This document shows, in pieces, positions 4,278 to 11,582 of a DNA stretch of 11,582 bases; position 1 is the stretch's first letter, and the number at the start of each line of letters is the position of its first letter. A program made the position numbers and the translations under genes. Source of the DNA: an uncultured Dyadobacter sp. (GTDB lineage: Bacteria > Bacteroidota > Bacteroidia > Cytophagales > Spirosomataceae); NCBI GenBank assembly GCA_937880795.1, contig CALGRQ010000532.1:1-11582 (forward strand). The letters run 5' to 3'. The notes under the pieces are model-generated. The model saw nothing but the letters and a program-made list of their open reading frames with translations, made no database searches and had not been told where the DNA came from.

Positions 4278-5987
4278 ATGCATTTTAAGGAACCAGTACT
4301 TCACCATTTAATCCAGGCGTTTCACTGGACTCTCATTCATTCGCTATGGCAAGGATTGATATTGGCTATCTGTACTGGGCTCGTTTTGTTTCTTACCCCT
4401 CAGTCAAAACCGGCATTGCGATACAACCTTTTAACCTTTCTTTTGGGGCTTTTCCTTATGGGAGGAGGATTAACGTTTTATCTGGAATATCATGGATTAA
4501 ACCCACCCTTCGAGAGCGTTTCTGAGGTAGTTGAATCGTCGGTTTCGTATCAATTGGCGAATCACCATTCTGCCTACCAATCCTCAGACCTCATCACCAA
4601 TACGCTATATACAGTGTTGGATTTTTCTAGTGCACATGCTCCGATCATAGTACTGCTGTGGTTCACTATTTTTATCTTAAAGGCCATTCAGGCCACAACA
4701 GGACTTTTCTATATCAATCGACTGAGGCATCAAGGGATACAATCCGCCACGCCTTTATGGCAAGGTAAACTCAATACTTTGGCAGCCCGCTTGCATATAG
4801 AAAAGCACATTTTGTTGATGGAATCCAGCAAAATATCGGTTCCCACCGTCGTTGGATTTTTCAAGCCGATGATTTTGGTACCTATTGGTTTTATCAATCA
4901 TATACCGCAGGACCAGGTAGAAGCCATATTATTGCATGAACTGGCTCACATTCGTCGTCACGATCTAGCAATAAATCTATTTCAAAACATTGCAGAAAGT
5001 ATATACTTTTTCAATCCGGCAGTTCTTTGGATCTCACACTTAATCCGGGAAGAAAGGGAGCACTGTTGTGACGACATTGCCTTGGAAGTCCTTTCAAATA
5101 AAAATATTCTGGTGAATGCCCTGGTCGGTTTCCAAGATTACAAATTGAATGATTGTCGCGAGGCAGTTGCATTTGCTTCAAAACGCAATCATTTATTGGA
5201 TCGAATCAAGCGAATTATGTTCAACAATAATAAACAATTAGATGCCATGGAAAAATTATTTGTAACAACCAGTCTATTAACAGTAACCGTGCTCTTTGCA
5301 GCCTTTTCCCAAGATTTGCCCAAAACACCTCAACCCCCAACGCCCCCTAATATTGAAAATATTGCACCTCCAACGCCACCAGTTCCACCTGTTGAACCTG
5401 TTGAACCGACTAATCCACCAACACCTATACATGGCTTGGGCAACAACCGACACACAATACATATCACAAGGGATAACAAACGATATGAAATTGATGAAGT
5501 TGATGGAAAACTTGAATCGCTTAAAATAAACGGAATTTCAATTCCAAAGAAAGATTTAGAAAAGTACGATTCTGAGGTTCAGAAAATTATAGACGAAGTT
5601 GGTCAAGAGCGTATTATTGACGAGGAAGAGGCAATTGAACATACTGCGCAGTCTCAGGCATTACAAAAACAAGCGGAAGAATTACGGAAACAAGCCGAGC
5701 TAGTGAAACGGGAGGTTAACATGGTGATGGCAAGAGTTGAATTGGATAAGAAAATTGTTGACGCACAACGTATAGATATTGAGGCCGCTCAGAACGTGGC
5801 GAAGAAAGTAAGTAGCGAGATTCAAAAGATGAATTCGGAAGTTATTAGGCATGAAGTGGATAAATTACGACGCATGGTTATGGAAGTAAGCCAAGAGGCT
5901 CGAAAGTTGAAAGTAGAACAGCACGAGGATGAAAAAGGTAACGAGAATTTGAACCAAAATTCAGAAGAAATTAAAAACGACAAGTAA
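4278..5987 (+). CDS. BlaR1-like M56 membrane metalloprotease with coiled-coil periplasmic domain
   Basis: Integral membrane zinc protease of 569 residues, likely the sensor partner of the upstream repressor. Hydrophobic segments lie at about 16-40, 50-70, 121-142 and 327-344. The M56 protease domain sits between the third and fourth: HELAH at 220-224 is the zinc-binding HEXXH, followed by RRHD, NPAVLWISHLIREER (246-260) and EREHCCDD (259-266), which supplies the remaining conserved acidic and Cys-Asp residues. The site looks intact. After the last membrane segment, a proline-rich stretch (350-384) leads to a short strand-rich part (392-425) and a long charged heptad-like region (about 423-548), predicted periplasmic coiled coil. 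BlaR1 and MecR1 instead carry a penicillin-binding sensor, absent here, so beta-lactam sensing by that route is unlikely. The signal is unknown; an envelope protein partner is one possibility. The gene follows the repressor by 21 bp and ends 68 bp before a terminator. Confidence 0.92.
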   Translation: MHFKEPVLHHLIQAFHWTLIHSLWQGLILAICTGLVLFLTPQSKPALRYNLLTFLLGLFLMGGGLTFYLEYHGLNPPFESVSEVVESSVSYQLANHHSAYQSSDLITNTLYTVLDFSSAHAPIIVLLWFTIFILKAIQATTGLFYINRLRHQGIQSATPLWQGKLNTLAARLHIEKHILLMESSKISVPTVVGFFKPMILVPIGFINHIPQDQVEAILLHELAHIRRHDLAINLFQNIAESIYFFNPAVLWISHLIREEREHCCDDIALEVLSNKNILVNALVGFQDYKLNDCREAVAFASKRNHLLDRIKRIMFNNNKQLDAMEKLFVTTSLLTVTVLFAAFSQDLPKTPQPPTPPNIENIAPPTPPVPPVEPVEPTNPPTPIHGLGNNRHTIHITRDNKRYEIDEVDGKLESLKINGISIPKKDLEKYDSEVQKIIDEVGQERIIDEEEAIEHTAQSQALQKQAEELRKQAELVKREVNMVMARVELDKKIVDAQRIDIEAAQNVAKKVSSEIQKMNSEVIRHEVDKLRRMVMEVSQEARKLKVEQHEDEKGNENLNQNSEEIKNDK

Positions 5988-6264
5988 ACAGTCAAGAGTT
6001 ATATTAAAGCGGTTCGTTTTTTAGTAAGGATTGTAAGAAGGAATTTGAAATATATAGTCGTAAGTACAGGCGCGTTGGCCAGTACTTACGACTTTTCCTT
6101 TATTTATACCCCAAGGATATACTCTTCAATGAATAGGAAGTCATGCCTAATATATATTTTAAGAGGAAAATTTCAGCGTAGAGAACACGCTTCCAAACAC
6201 GTATATACAAGTAGAAAAGATGTATTTCTTGCATTTAATCTGAAATAACTATCTTCTATACCTG
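5988..6264. other. Intergenic region between the M56 gene and the esterase operon
   Basis: It holds the terminator at 6056-6105. A 67-codon frame with a TTG start (6045-6248) overlaps that hairpin, has no family features and is not called. A weak promoter-like pair, TTG at 6229-6231 and TATCTTCT at 6250-6257, lies just before the esterase ATG but would leave almost no leader. I see no RNA gene. Confidence 0.5.
6056..6105 (+). terminator. Intrinsic terminator of the blaI-M56 operon
   Basis: AGTCGTAAGTAC (6056-6067) pairs perfectly with GTACTTACGACT (6082-6093). Inside, after an A-A mismatch, GGC (6069-6071) pairs with GCC (6078-6080) around a 6-nt loop. A T-rich tract, TTTTCCTTTATTT, follows at once. 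The hairpin starts 68 nt after the M56 stop codon. Its stem shares CGTAAGT with the inverted repeat at 2021-2067. Confidence 0.8.
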
Positions 6265-8220
6265 ATGAAACGTATTCTACTCATTCTACTGCTGTGTATC
6301 CAAAGTGCCGCATTCGCGCAAGTAAGGCTGGCACGCCTGTTTTCGGACCATGTAGTTTTACAACGACAAAAGCCAATACCGGTATGGGGCTGGGCAAACG
6401 CAGGCGAAAAAATTAAGATTACCATGGCCGGACAAACGCTTCAGACGAAAGCAGGAGCGGACGGGAAGTGGACGGTCAAATTTACACCGTTAGAGGCAGG
6501 CGGCCCGCATACAATGCACGTGACAGCCAAATCGGGCACAGCTACCGTTCAGGATATATTAATCGGCGAAGTATGGCTTTGCTCTGGTCAGTCCAATATG
6601 GAATGGCCGGTGAAGTCGTCGGATCACTATGTCAAAGAAAAAGCCAATGCGAATTTTCCTCAAATTCGGCATTTTAAGGTGGAACATGAAGTTACTCTCA
6701 CTCCTGAAAAGGATCTCAAGGCAGGTAGCTGGAAGATTGCCTCGGCAGAAACCGTAGGTGATTTTACGGCGGTCGGCTTTTTCTTCGCCCGCGAGGTATA
6801 TCAAAAACTGAACGTTCCCATCGGCATACTTCACTCATCCTGGGGTGGTTCTCAGATAGAAGGCTGGATATCCAAGGAGGCCATGCAAACCAATCCTGAA
6901 TTAAAAAACTATGCAGATAACCTCCCTAAGACTTGGGAAGAAGCGGATATTATCATGGATCGGAAATTAAAAAAGCAGCTTTTCAAAAGTGAAGAAAAAA
7001 CTCCGACAGCCAGTGAAGAAGCACTATATACCAATGGTTCGGCCAAGTTTCAAAGCTGGCAATCGGCAGGAGATCCACTGGGTCAGTGGGACTGGAAAGG
7101 CCTGATGGGCTTCCGTGGAGATGGTTATATGGGTAAAGAAGTGAGCATTCCAGAAGATATGGTTGGTAAGCCCACAACGCTGTCGTTGGCAGAAAACGAT
7201 AGTAAAGTGGACGTATATGCCAACGGGAAATTAATAAGTTCTACCGCCACGAAAGGATCGAGAAAAATTGCCATTCCTGCCAATACCTGGAAAGCAGGTG
7301 ATAACCAATTGGTTCTAAAAGTAGGGAGTATGGTGGAGCTTTCGTGGTTCGGACCAGGGCTGTTTGGTAAGAAGGACGATATGTATTTAGAAGAGGGCGC
7401 TAAACGCATTTCCCTTGCTTCGGATTGGAAAATCATGCCTTCTTTTGCTGAAAAGCATCACTATGCCCATTTGATGAATAATGTGGGCACCACAATCTAT
7501 AATGCCATGATTGCCCCACTGGTTCCGTTTTCTATAAGGGGTGCATTGTGGTATCAGGGTGAAACCAACGCCGGTAGAGCCTATCAATACAGACAATCCT
7601 TTCCGCTCCTTATTAATAATTGGCGTCAACTCTGGAACGATTCATTCTCTTTCTACTGGGCACAATTATCGAGTTTTGGGAAGGATTTAAATAGCAACCA
7701 AGGCAGCAACTGGGGCGAACTTCGCGAAGCACAGGATATGACGCTAAGCTTACCAAAAACCGGGATGGCTGTTATCACAGATATTGGCAACCCCAAGGAT
7801 ATACACCCAACCAACAAACAAGATGTTGGACACCGGTTGGCCGTACATGCTTTGAAATTGGATTATGGACAAGATATTCCGTTCAGTTCCCCAAGATTCG
7901 AAAAAATGGAACTCGATCAGCATAAGGCCATTATTAGTCTAAAATACGCCGAAAATGGATTGGTGGTTAAAAACCGCTATGGCTATATACAAGGCTTTGA
8001 AATTGCTGGAGAGGATAAAACATTTTACTATGCGCAGGTTCAATTAGACGGCAACAAATTGATAATTACATCTCCCAAGGTTTCTAAACCCGTAGCAGTA
8101 CGCTATAACTGGTCCGATGCCACAGAAGATGGACAATTGTTTAACCAGGAAGGTTTCCCACTCGCACCGTTCCGTACGGACGCATGGCCTGGTTTAACCG
8201 TTCACAATAAATTTCAATAG
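6265..8220 (+). CDS. Secreted sialate O-acetylesterase-type SGNH esterase
   Basis: A 651-residue protein with a clear Sec signal peptide (MKRILLILLLCIQSAAFAQ, probable cut after AFA at 18), so it acts in the periplasm or outside. The start RLARLFSDHVVLQRQKPIPVWGWA (beta domain, about 21-100) is typical of bacterial sialate 9-O-acetylesterases. LCSGQSNMEWPV (105-116) carries the nucleophile Ser110. GILHSSWGGSQIEGWIS (187-203) and GALWYQGETNA (426-436) are the oxyanion-hole blocks, and DIHPTNKQDVGHRLA (512-526) supplies the catalytic Asp/His pair. The stretch of about 260-390 is a beta-rich insertion splitting the catalytic domain, a usual feature of this family. The reaction is removal of acetyl groups from sialic acids or other acetylated sugars. 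No glycan-utilisation genes are in view, so the substrate may be a plant or host glycan other than sialic acid. It appears to be the first gene of an operon with the dehydrogenase 15 nt downstream. Confidence 0.93.
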   Translation: MKRILLILLLCIQSAAFAQVRLARLFSDHVVLQRQKPIPVWGWANAGEKIKITMAGQTLQTKAGADGKWTVKFTPLEAGGPHTMHVTAKSGTATVQDILIGEVWLCSGQSNMEWPVKSSDHYVKEKANANFPQIRHFKVEHEVTLTPEKDLKAGSWKIASAETVGDFTAVGFFFAREVYQKLNVPIGILHSSWGGSQIEGWISKEAMQTNPELKNYADNLPKTWEEADIIMDRKLKKQLFKSEEKTPTASEEALYTNGSAKFQSWQSAGDPLGQWDWKGLMGFRGDGYMGKEVSIPEDMVGKPTTLSLAENDSKVDVYANGKLISSTATKGSRKIAIPANTWKAGDNQLVLKVGSMVELSWFGPGLFGKKDDMYLEEGAKRISLASDWKIMPSFAEKHHYAHLMNNVGTTIYNAMIAPLVPFSIRGALWYQGETNAGRAYQYRQSFPLLINNWRQLWNDSFSFYWAQLSSFGKDLNSNQGSNWGELREAQDMTLSLPKTGMAVITDIGNPKDIHPTNKQDVGHRLAVHALKLDYGQDIPFSSPRFEKMELDQHKAIISLKYAENGLVVKNRYGYIQGFEIAGEDKTFYYAQVQLDGNKLIITSPKVSKPVAVRYNWSDATEDGQLFNQEGFPLAPFRTDAWPGLTVHNKFQ

Positions 8221-8235
8221 ATAAAATTTAATCAT

Positions 8236-10356
8236 ATGTCCCTGCGATTACCCCTAGTAGTAGGTTGCTTAATACTTTTTTTAGTTGCTGCTAAAACCCT
8301 GACTTCAGAGGATAAAATCTTACCGTATACCGAATGGAATGAGTACTTGGGTGGACCAGACCGGAATCATTATTCTTCACTCACGCAGATCACTCCTGAA
8401 AACGTTAAAAATCTTAAAGTGGCATGGACATATTCCACGGTAGACTCAGGGCAAATGCAGACCAATCCCATCATAGTAGATGGGACTTTATATGGGGTAA
8501 CGCCAACCGTACGTGCCTTTGCGCTTGACGCGGCTACGGGCAAGGAAATCTGGACATTTGGAGGAAAGTCAAAAGAAGGCTCCAACACAAGCCGTGGGCT
8601 TACATATTGGACTGACGGGACGGACAAGCGTATTCTTCATTCCATAGGGTCATACCTATATGCCCTAGATGCAGCAACGGGGAAGCCAATAGAATCCTTT
8701 GGAGATGGTGGACGTTTGGATTTGCATACGGGTCTTCCGGAAGTCGCTCAAAAGAAATATATGGTATCCAACACGCCTGGAACAATCTTCGAAGATCTAA
8801 TTATTCTGCCACTGCGCTTATCCGAAGGGGCAGATGCTGCCCCTGGGGATCTTAGGGCTTTTAATGTACGTACCGGAAAACTTGTGTGGACCTTTCACAC
8901 CATTCCATACCCGGGTGAATATGGCTACGAAACGTTTCCGCCAGATGCCTATAAGAACACCTATACCGGAGGGGCTAACAATTGGGCGGGTATGGCCGTG
9001 GATAGAAAAAGAGGGATACTCTATATTCCCACTGGGTCGGCAGGAGATGACTTTTATGGAGGAAAACGAAAAGGTAAAAACCTCTTCGCCAATAGTTTAT
9101 TGGCACTGGATGCCCGAACTGGCAAACGCATTTGGCATTTTCAAACCATACATCATGATCTGTGGGATCGTGATATACCCGCACCGCCCAATTTGCTCAC
9201 CATTACCAAAAATGGAAAGAAAATTGATGTGGTAGCACAGGTCACTAAACAGGGTTATGTGTTTGTTTTTGAACGCGTTACGGGCAAACCCATTTACCCA
9301 ATTAAGGAAGTATCCGTTCCAACAAATGCCCTACCTGGTGAAGCACCCTGGCCCACTCAGCCTATACCCTCAAAACCCGCACCGTTTGCGCGTCAATCCA
9401 ATACATTAACGGATAAAGACATTAGCCCATACGCACCTGATCGGGATTCATTACTCATTCGATTCAAAACTTATAACAAAGCCATATTTGCACCGCCTTC
9501 TAAGGAGGGGACCGTTATTTTACCAGGTTTTGATGGAGGTGCTGAGTGGGGTGGAGCAGCAGCCGATCCTCAAGAAGGAATACTGTATGTAAACAGCAAT
9601 GAAATGCCATGGATTTTAACCATGCGTGATACCCCAAAAGATACGGAATTATCTAAGTTAAGTCCCGGTAAAAGGGTTTATACAACCTACTGTGCCACTT
9701 GTCACGGTACAGAAAGGGGAGGCAGTGCAAAAAGTGGTTATCCGGCGTTAACCAATATAGGACAACGCAGAGACCGTGACTTTGTTGGGAATATCGTCAC
9801 CACCGGAAAAGGTATGATGCCAGGTTTTACGATGCTCTCAGCAACAGAAAAACACGCTTTGCTTTCATTCCTGTTCGATGATGAAAAGACAGAAGTTGTG
9901 GACGCAACTCCAAAATCGAAGAAAGTATATCTACCATATCAGAGCACAGGTTATCACAAGTTTTTGGACAAAAAAGGCCTACCGGCCATTGCACCACCCT
10001 GGGGAACGCTCAACGCCATAGATCTAAACACGGGTGAATATGTATGGAAAATACCATTTGGGGAGGTTCCGGCACTGGTGGAAAAGGGAATTAAAAATAC
10101 GGGCACTGAAAACTACGGAGGCCCTGTGGTAACCGCCAGCGGGCTTTTGTTTATTGCAGCCACGAAGGATGAGAAGTTTAGGGTATACGATAAAAAGACA
10201 GGAAAACTACTTTGGGAGACCGTTTTACCAGCGGCTGGCTTCGCAACTCCGGCCACTTACCAGGTAGCCGGGAAACAATATGTGGTCATTGCCTGTGGCG
10301 GCACCAAATTGGGAACAAAAAAAGGTAATCAATATGTAGCATTTTCATTGCCATAG
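8236..10356 (+). CDS. PQQ-dependent dehydrogenase with inserted cytochrome c domain
   Basis: A 706-residue exported quinoprotein of the glucose-dehydrogenase-like branch. A hydrophobic N-terminus (about 4-19, probable signal peptide) precedes WNEYLGGPDRNHYSSLTQI (34-52), a family hallmark. Repeated propeller motifs follow (ALDAATGKEIWTF, 96-108; ALDAATGKPI, 143-152; FNVRTGKLVWTF, 209-220; ALDARTGKRIWHF, 290-302). HHDLWDRDIPAPP (306-318) marks the active-site region. A cytochrome c domain sits between propeller blades: CATCH at 486-490 binds haem and GMMPGF (526-531) supplies the Met ligand. The propeller then resumes with WGTLNAIDLNTGEYVWKIP (589-607) and TPATYQVAGKQYVVIACGG. The vicinal cysteine pair of methanol dehydrogenases is absent. 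It probably oxidises a sugar or alcohol in the periplasm and passes electrons through its own haem; the substrate is unknown. No PQQ biosynthesis gene is in the window. Confidence 0.95.
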   Translation: MSLRLPLVVGCLILFLVAAKTLTSEDKILPYTEWNEYLGGPDRNHYSSLTQITPENVKNLKVAWTYSTVDSGQMQTNPIIVDGTLYGVTPTVRAFALDAATGKEIWTFGGKSKEGSNTSRGLTYWTDGTDKRILHSIGSYLYALDAATGKPIESFGDGGRLDLHTGLPEVAQKKYMVSNTPGTIFEDLIILPLRLSEGADAAPGDLRAFNVRTGKLVWTFHTIPYPGEYGYETFPPDAYKNTYTGGANNWAGMAVDRKRGILYIPTGSAGDDFYGGKRKGKNLFANSLLALDARTGKRIWHFQTIHHDLWDRDIPAPPNLLTITKNGKKIDVVAQVTKQGYVFVFERVTGKPIYPIKEVSVPTNALPGEAPWPTQPIPSKPAPFARQSNTLTDKDISPYAPDRDSLLIRFKTYNKAIFAPPSKEGTVILPGFDGGAEWGGAAADPQEGILYVNSNEMPWILTMRDTPKDTELSKLSPGKRVYTTYCATCHGTERGGSAKSGYPALTNIGQRRDRDFVGNIVTTGKGMMPGFTMLSATEKHALLSFLFDDEKTEVVDATPKSKKVYLPYQSTGYHKFLDKKGLPAIAPPWGTLNAIDLNTGEYVWKIPFGEVPALVEKGIKNTGTENYGGPVVTASGLLFIAATKDEKFRVYDKKTGKLLWETVLPAAGFATPATYQVAGKQYVVIACGGTKLGTKKGNQYVAFSLP

Positions 10357-10361
10357 TGTGT

Positions 10362-10369
10362 TATTTTTG
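10362..10369 (+). promoter_or_regulatory. Possible internal -7 box before the small ORF and AI-2E gene
   Basis: TATTTTTG matches TAnnTTTG, 21 nt before the small ORF start at 10390. No TTG lies at a proper distance upstream, so it may be chance in a T-rich stretch. If real, it would let the AI-2E gene be transcribed separately from the dehydrogenase. Confidence 0.3.
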
Positions 10370-10389
10370 ATAGAAATATTCCCAACAGC

Positions 10390-10470
10390 ATGATTATACC
10401 AGAAGTTTGGCATATTTTTTTTCTGATCATACTGTACACCCTTTTGTTCCAAAAACTCATTCATGATTAA
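10390..10470 (+). CDS. Candidate 26-residue hydrophobic small protein overlapping the AI-2E gene
   Basis: An ATG-started frame of 26 codons plus TAA fills most of the gap between the dehydrogenase and the AI-2E gene. The peptide opens with MIIPEVWH, continues as the hydrophobic run IFFLIILYTLLF (about residues 9-20) and ends with polar QKLIHD, a layout of a single membrane-spanning peptide. Its last codons overlap the start of the next gene by 8 bp (ATGATTAA at 10463-10470), an arrangement typical of translational coupling. No family is recognised. It could be a small membrane protein, a leader peptide that sets translation of the downstream gene, or a chance frame in a T-rich gap. Confidence 0.4.
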   Translation: MIIPEVWHIFFLIILYTLLFQKLIHD

Positions 10471-11569
10471 AATACCCCCTTTTTACACCAGGTTAATGCA
10501 TATTTTGGTTAGCCTGATTTGCATTTGTTACATCGCAGTAGTCGGCCGCACAGTGCTAGCGCCACTTATTTTTGCATTACTGTTTTCATTGCTACTGCTG
10601 CCGCTGGCCTCATCCTTGGAACAACGTTTTAAATTACCCAGGTCCATGTCCTCCATGATAGCGCTACTTTCCCTTGTGTTGGGGATATCGGCGGTTTTTA
10701 CCCTTTTGGGAAGTCAAGTCACCAAACTTGCGCAGGATTGGCCGGCTTTTAAATCACAAGTTATTAGCGCCACAGCTGATTTGCAACGGTGGATATCGAT
10801 AACATTCCATATCAATGCAGATGAGCAAATCAGTTATCTCACCGATTCCGCAACCAAGGCCGTGGATACCGGAACTACTTTGCTTGGTATGACCCTGCTA
10901 TCAGTTTCATCCATCCTCCTGTTTCTACTTTTCATTTTCCTATATACCTTTTTCATTCTTCTTCACAGGCGCTTACTATTGAAGTTTATCGTTTCGGTAT
11001 TTAGTGAACAACATACAGCAACAGTATACGAGGTGGTAGGACAGGTCCAATACATTGTGAAGAAATATATTGTAGGGCTCTTTTTGCAAATGCTCCTGGT
11101 AACCCTTCTGTCCTGTATAGCGTTTTGGGCCATTGGTATTAAATATGCCTTCCTATTGGGTTTAATTACCGGCCTTTTTAACCTTATCCCATATATCGGC
11201 ATTGTAACGGCATTGTTGCTAACCGTACTGATCACATTTGCTACGGCTACAACCACAGATATTCTATTTGTGTTGGTGGCGGTCATCGCCATTCATTTGG
11301 TCGACAGCAATTATATCATGCCCAAAATTGTAGGATCCAAAGTAAAGATCAATACGCTCATCGCCTTACTTGGCTTGGTTTTGGGTGAAATGATCTGGGG
11401 CATCACAGGAATGTTCTTGTCGATACCGGTAATAGCGATCATAAAAGTTATTTTCGATCGTGTAGAGGGTCTCAAACCTTGGGGTATGGTTCTGGGTGAT
11501 GAGGAAGTAACCCTTGAACAGGTACCGGTTATAGAAAAAGTTTCGGATATAACTACCAACGATTCTTGA
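10463..11569 (+). CDS. AI-2E family transporter (PerM/YdiK-like membrane protein)
   Basis: A 368-residue polytopic inner-membrane protein, normal size for the AI-2E exporter-like family. N-terminal helices cover about 10-52 (SLICICYIAVVGRTVLAPLI, then FALLFSLLLLPLA) and 63-82. A soluble segment follows (about 85-140), then helices at about 141-168, 203-225, 229-268, 270-284 and 300-330. Family signatures are GLITGLFNLIPYIG (233-246), HLVDSNYIMPKIVGSKVKIN (281-300), and GEMIWGITGMFLSIPVIAII (309-328). Members are linked to export of the autoinducer AI-2 (TqsA), to Na+/H+ exchange or to unknown substrates, so the name is not proof of quorum-sensing function. The ATG at 10463 lies inside the end of the small ORF. 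The C-terminal ~25 residues are polar and probably cytoplasmic. Confidence 0.93.
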   Translation: MIKIPPFYTRLMHILVSLICICYIAVVGRTVLAPLIFALLFSLLLLPLASSLEQRFKLPRSMSSMIALLSLVLGISAVFTLLGSQVTKLAQDWPAFKSQVISATADLQRWISITFHINADEQISYLTDSATKAVDTGTTLLGMTLLSVSSILLFLLFIFLYTFFILLHRRLLLKFIVSVFSEQHTATVYEVVGQVQYIVKKYIVGLFLQMLLVTLLSCIAFWAIGIKYAFLLGLITGLFNLIPYIGIVTALLLTVLITFATATTTDILFVLVAVIAIHLVDSNYIMPKIVGSKVKINTLIALLGLVLGEMIWGITGMFLSIPVIAIIKVIFDRVEGLKPWGMVLGDEEVTLEQVPVIEKVSDITTNDS

Positions 11570-11582
11570 CCGCATCTTTGAC

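Noticed and set aside
3894..5987. A beta-lactam resistance operon
   Set aside because: The protease lacks the penicillin-binding sensor and no beta-lactamase or PBP2a-like gene lies in the window. Only the repressor-protease logic is shared.
6045..6248. 67-codon frame with TTG start between the M56 gene and the esterase
   Set aside because: It begins just before, and includes, a strong intrinsic terminator hairpin, has no recognisable features and no start signal.
8236..8300. Lipoprotein signal on the PQQ dehydrogenase (VVGC at residues 8-11)
   Set aside because: The cysteine comes too early, before most of the hydrophobic core, for a lipobox. An ordinary Sec signal or membrane anchor fits better.
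8834..9235. Plus-strand 133-codon frame inside the PQQ dehydrogenase
   Set aside because: It is an alternative frame within a gene supported by propeller motifs along its full length, and has no family features of its own.

Overview
The window looks like a chromosomal segment from a Bacteroidota bacterium, most likely Sphingobacteriaceae-like. Four things point that way: the moderate-to-low GC, Bacteroidota-type -7 boxes (TAnnTTTG) upstream of several genes, weak or absent Shine-Dalgarno sequences, and the gene families themselves (BlaI/M56 pairs without a beta-lactamase, a sialate O-acetylesterase, a PQQ dehydrogenase with an internal cytochrome c). The lineage is inferred from these traits, not from an alignment.

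Left part (1-3143), quinone and carbonyl redox. A LysR-type regulator (minus strand, 86-988) is divergent from an mdaB-ygiN pair (1096-1725, 1697-1987), a putative NAD(P)H:quinone reductase and quinol monooxygenase whose reading frames overlap by 29 bp. A strong inverted repeat (2021-2067) follows the pair. Next comes a YhdH/AcuI-type zinc-free medium-chain reductase (2151-3143).

Middle part (3144-3893), 750 bp without a gene. It holds two ~90% identical copies of a composite palindromic repeat with its accompanying hairpins, plus a decayed intermediate unit. The repeated block reaches back into the last ~10 codons of the reductase gene. The right end is a regulatory region with a 9-bp direct repeat, a 38-bp concentric dyad and a -7 box inside that dyad.

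Then (3894-5987) a BlaI/MecI-type repressor and a BlaR1-like M56 membrane metalloprotease form an operon closed by a clear hairpin-plus-T-tract terminator (6056-6105). The protease has no penicillin-binding sensor. After its last membrane segment it carries a proline-rich stalk and a long coiled coil. The repressor has Gln-Leu where MecI/BlaI have the Asn-Phe scissile bond.

Right part (6265-11569), a plus-strand cluster: a secreted sialate O-acetylesterase-type esterase, a periplasmic PQQ dehydrogenase with a cytochrome c domain inserted in its propeller (15 nt downstream), an unannotated 26-codon hydrophobic ORF (10390-10470), and an AI-2E family membrane protein whose start codon lies inside the end of that small ORF.

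Most genes are recognisable families. No completely new system stands out. The best leads are the self-contained BlaI/M56 module with its symmetric operator, the repeat array that overlaps the reductase tail, the small ORF coupled to the AI-2E gene, and two hairpins that share a CGTAAGT core.
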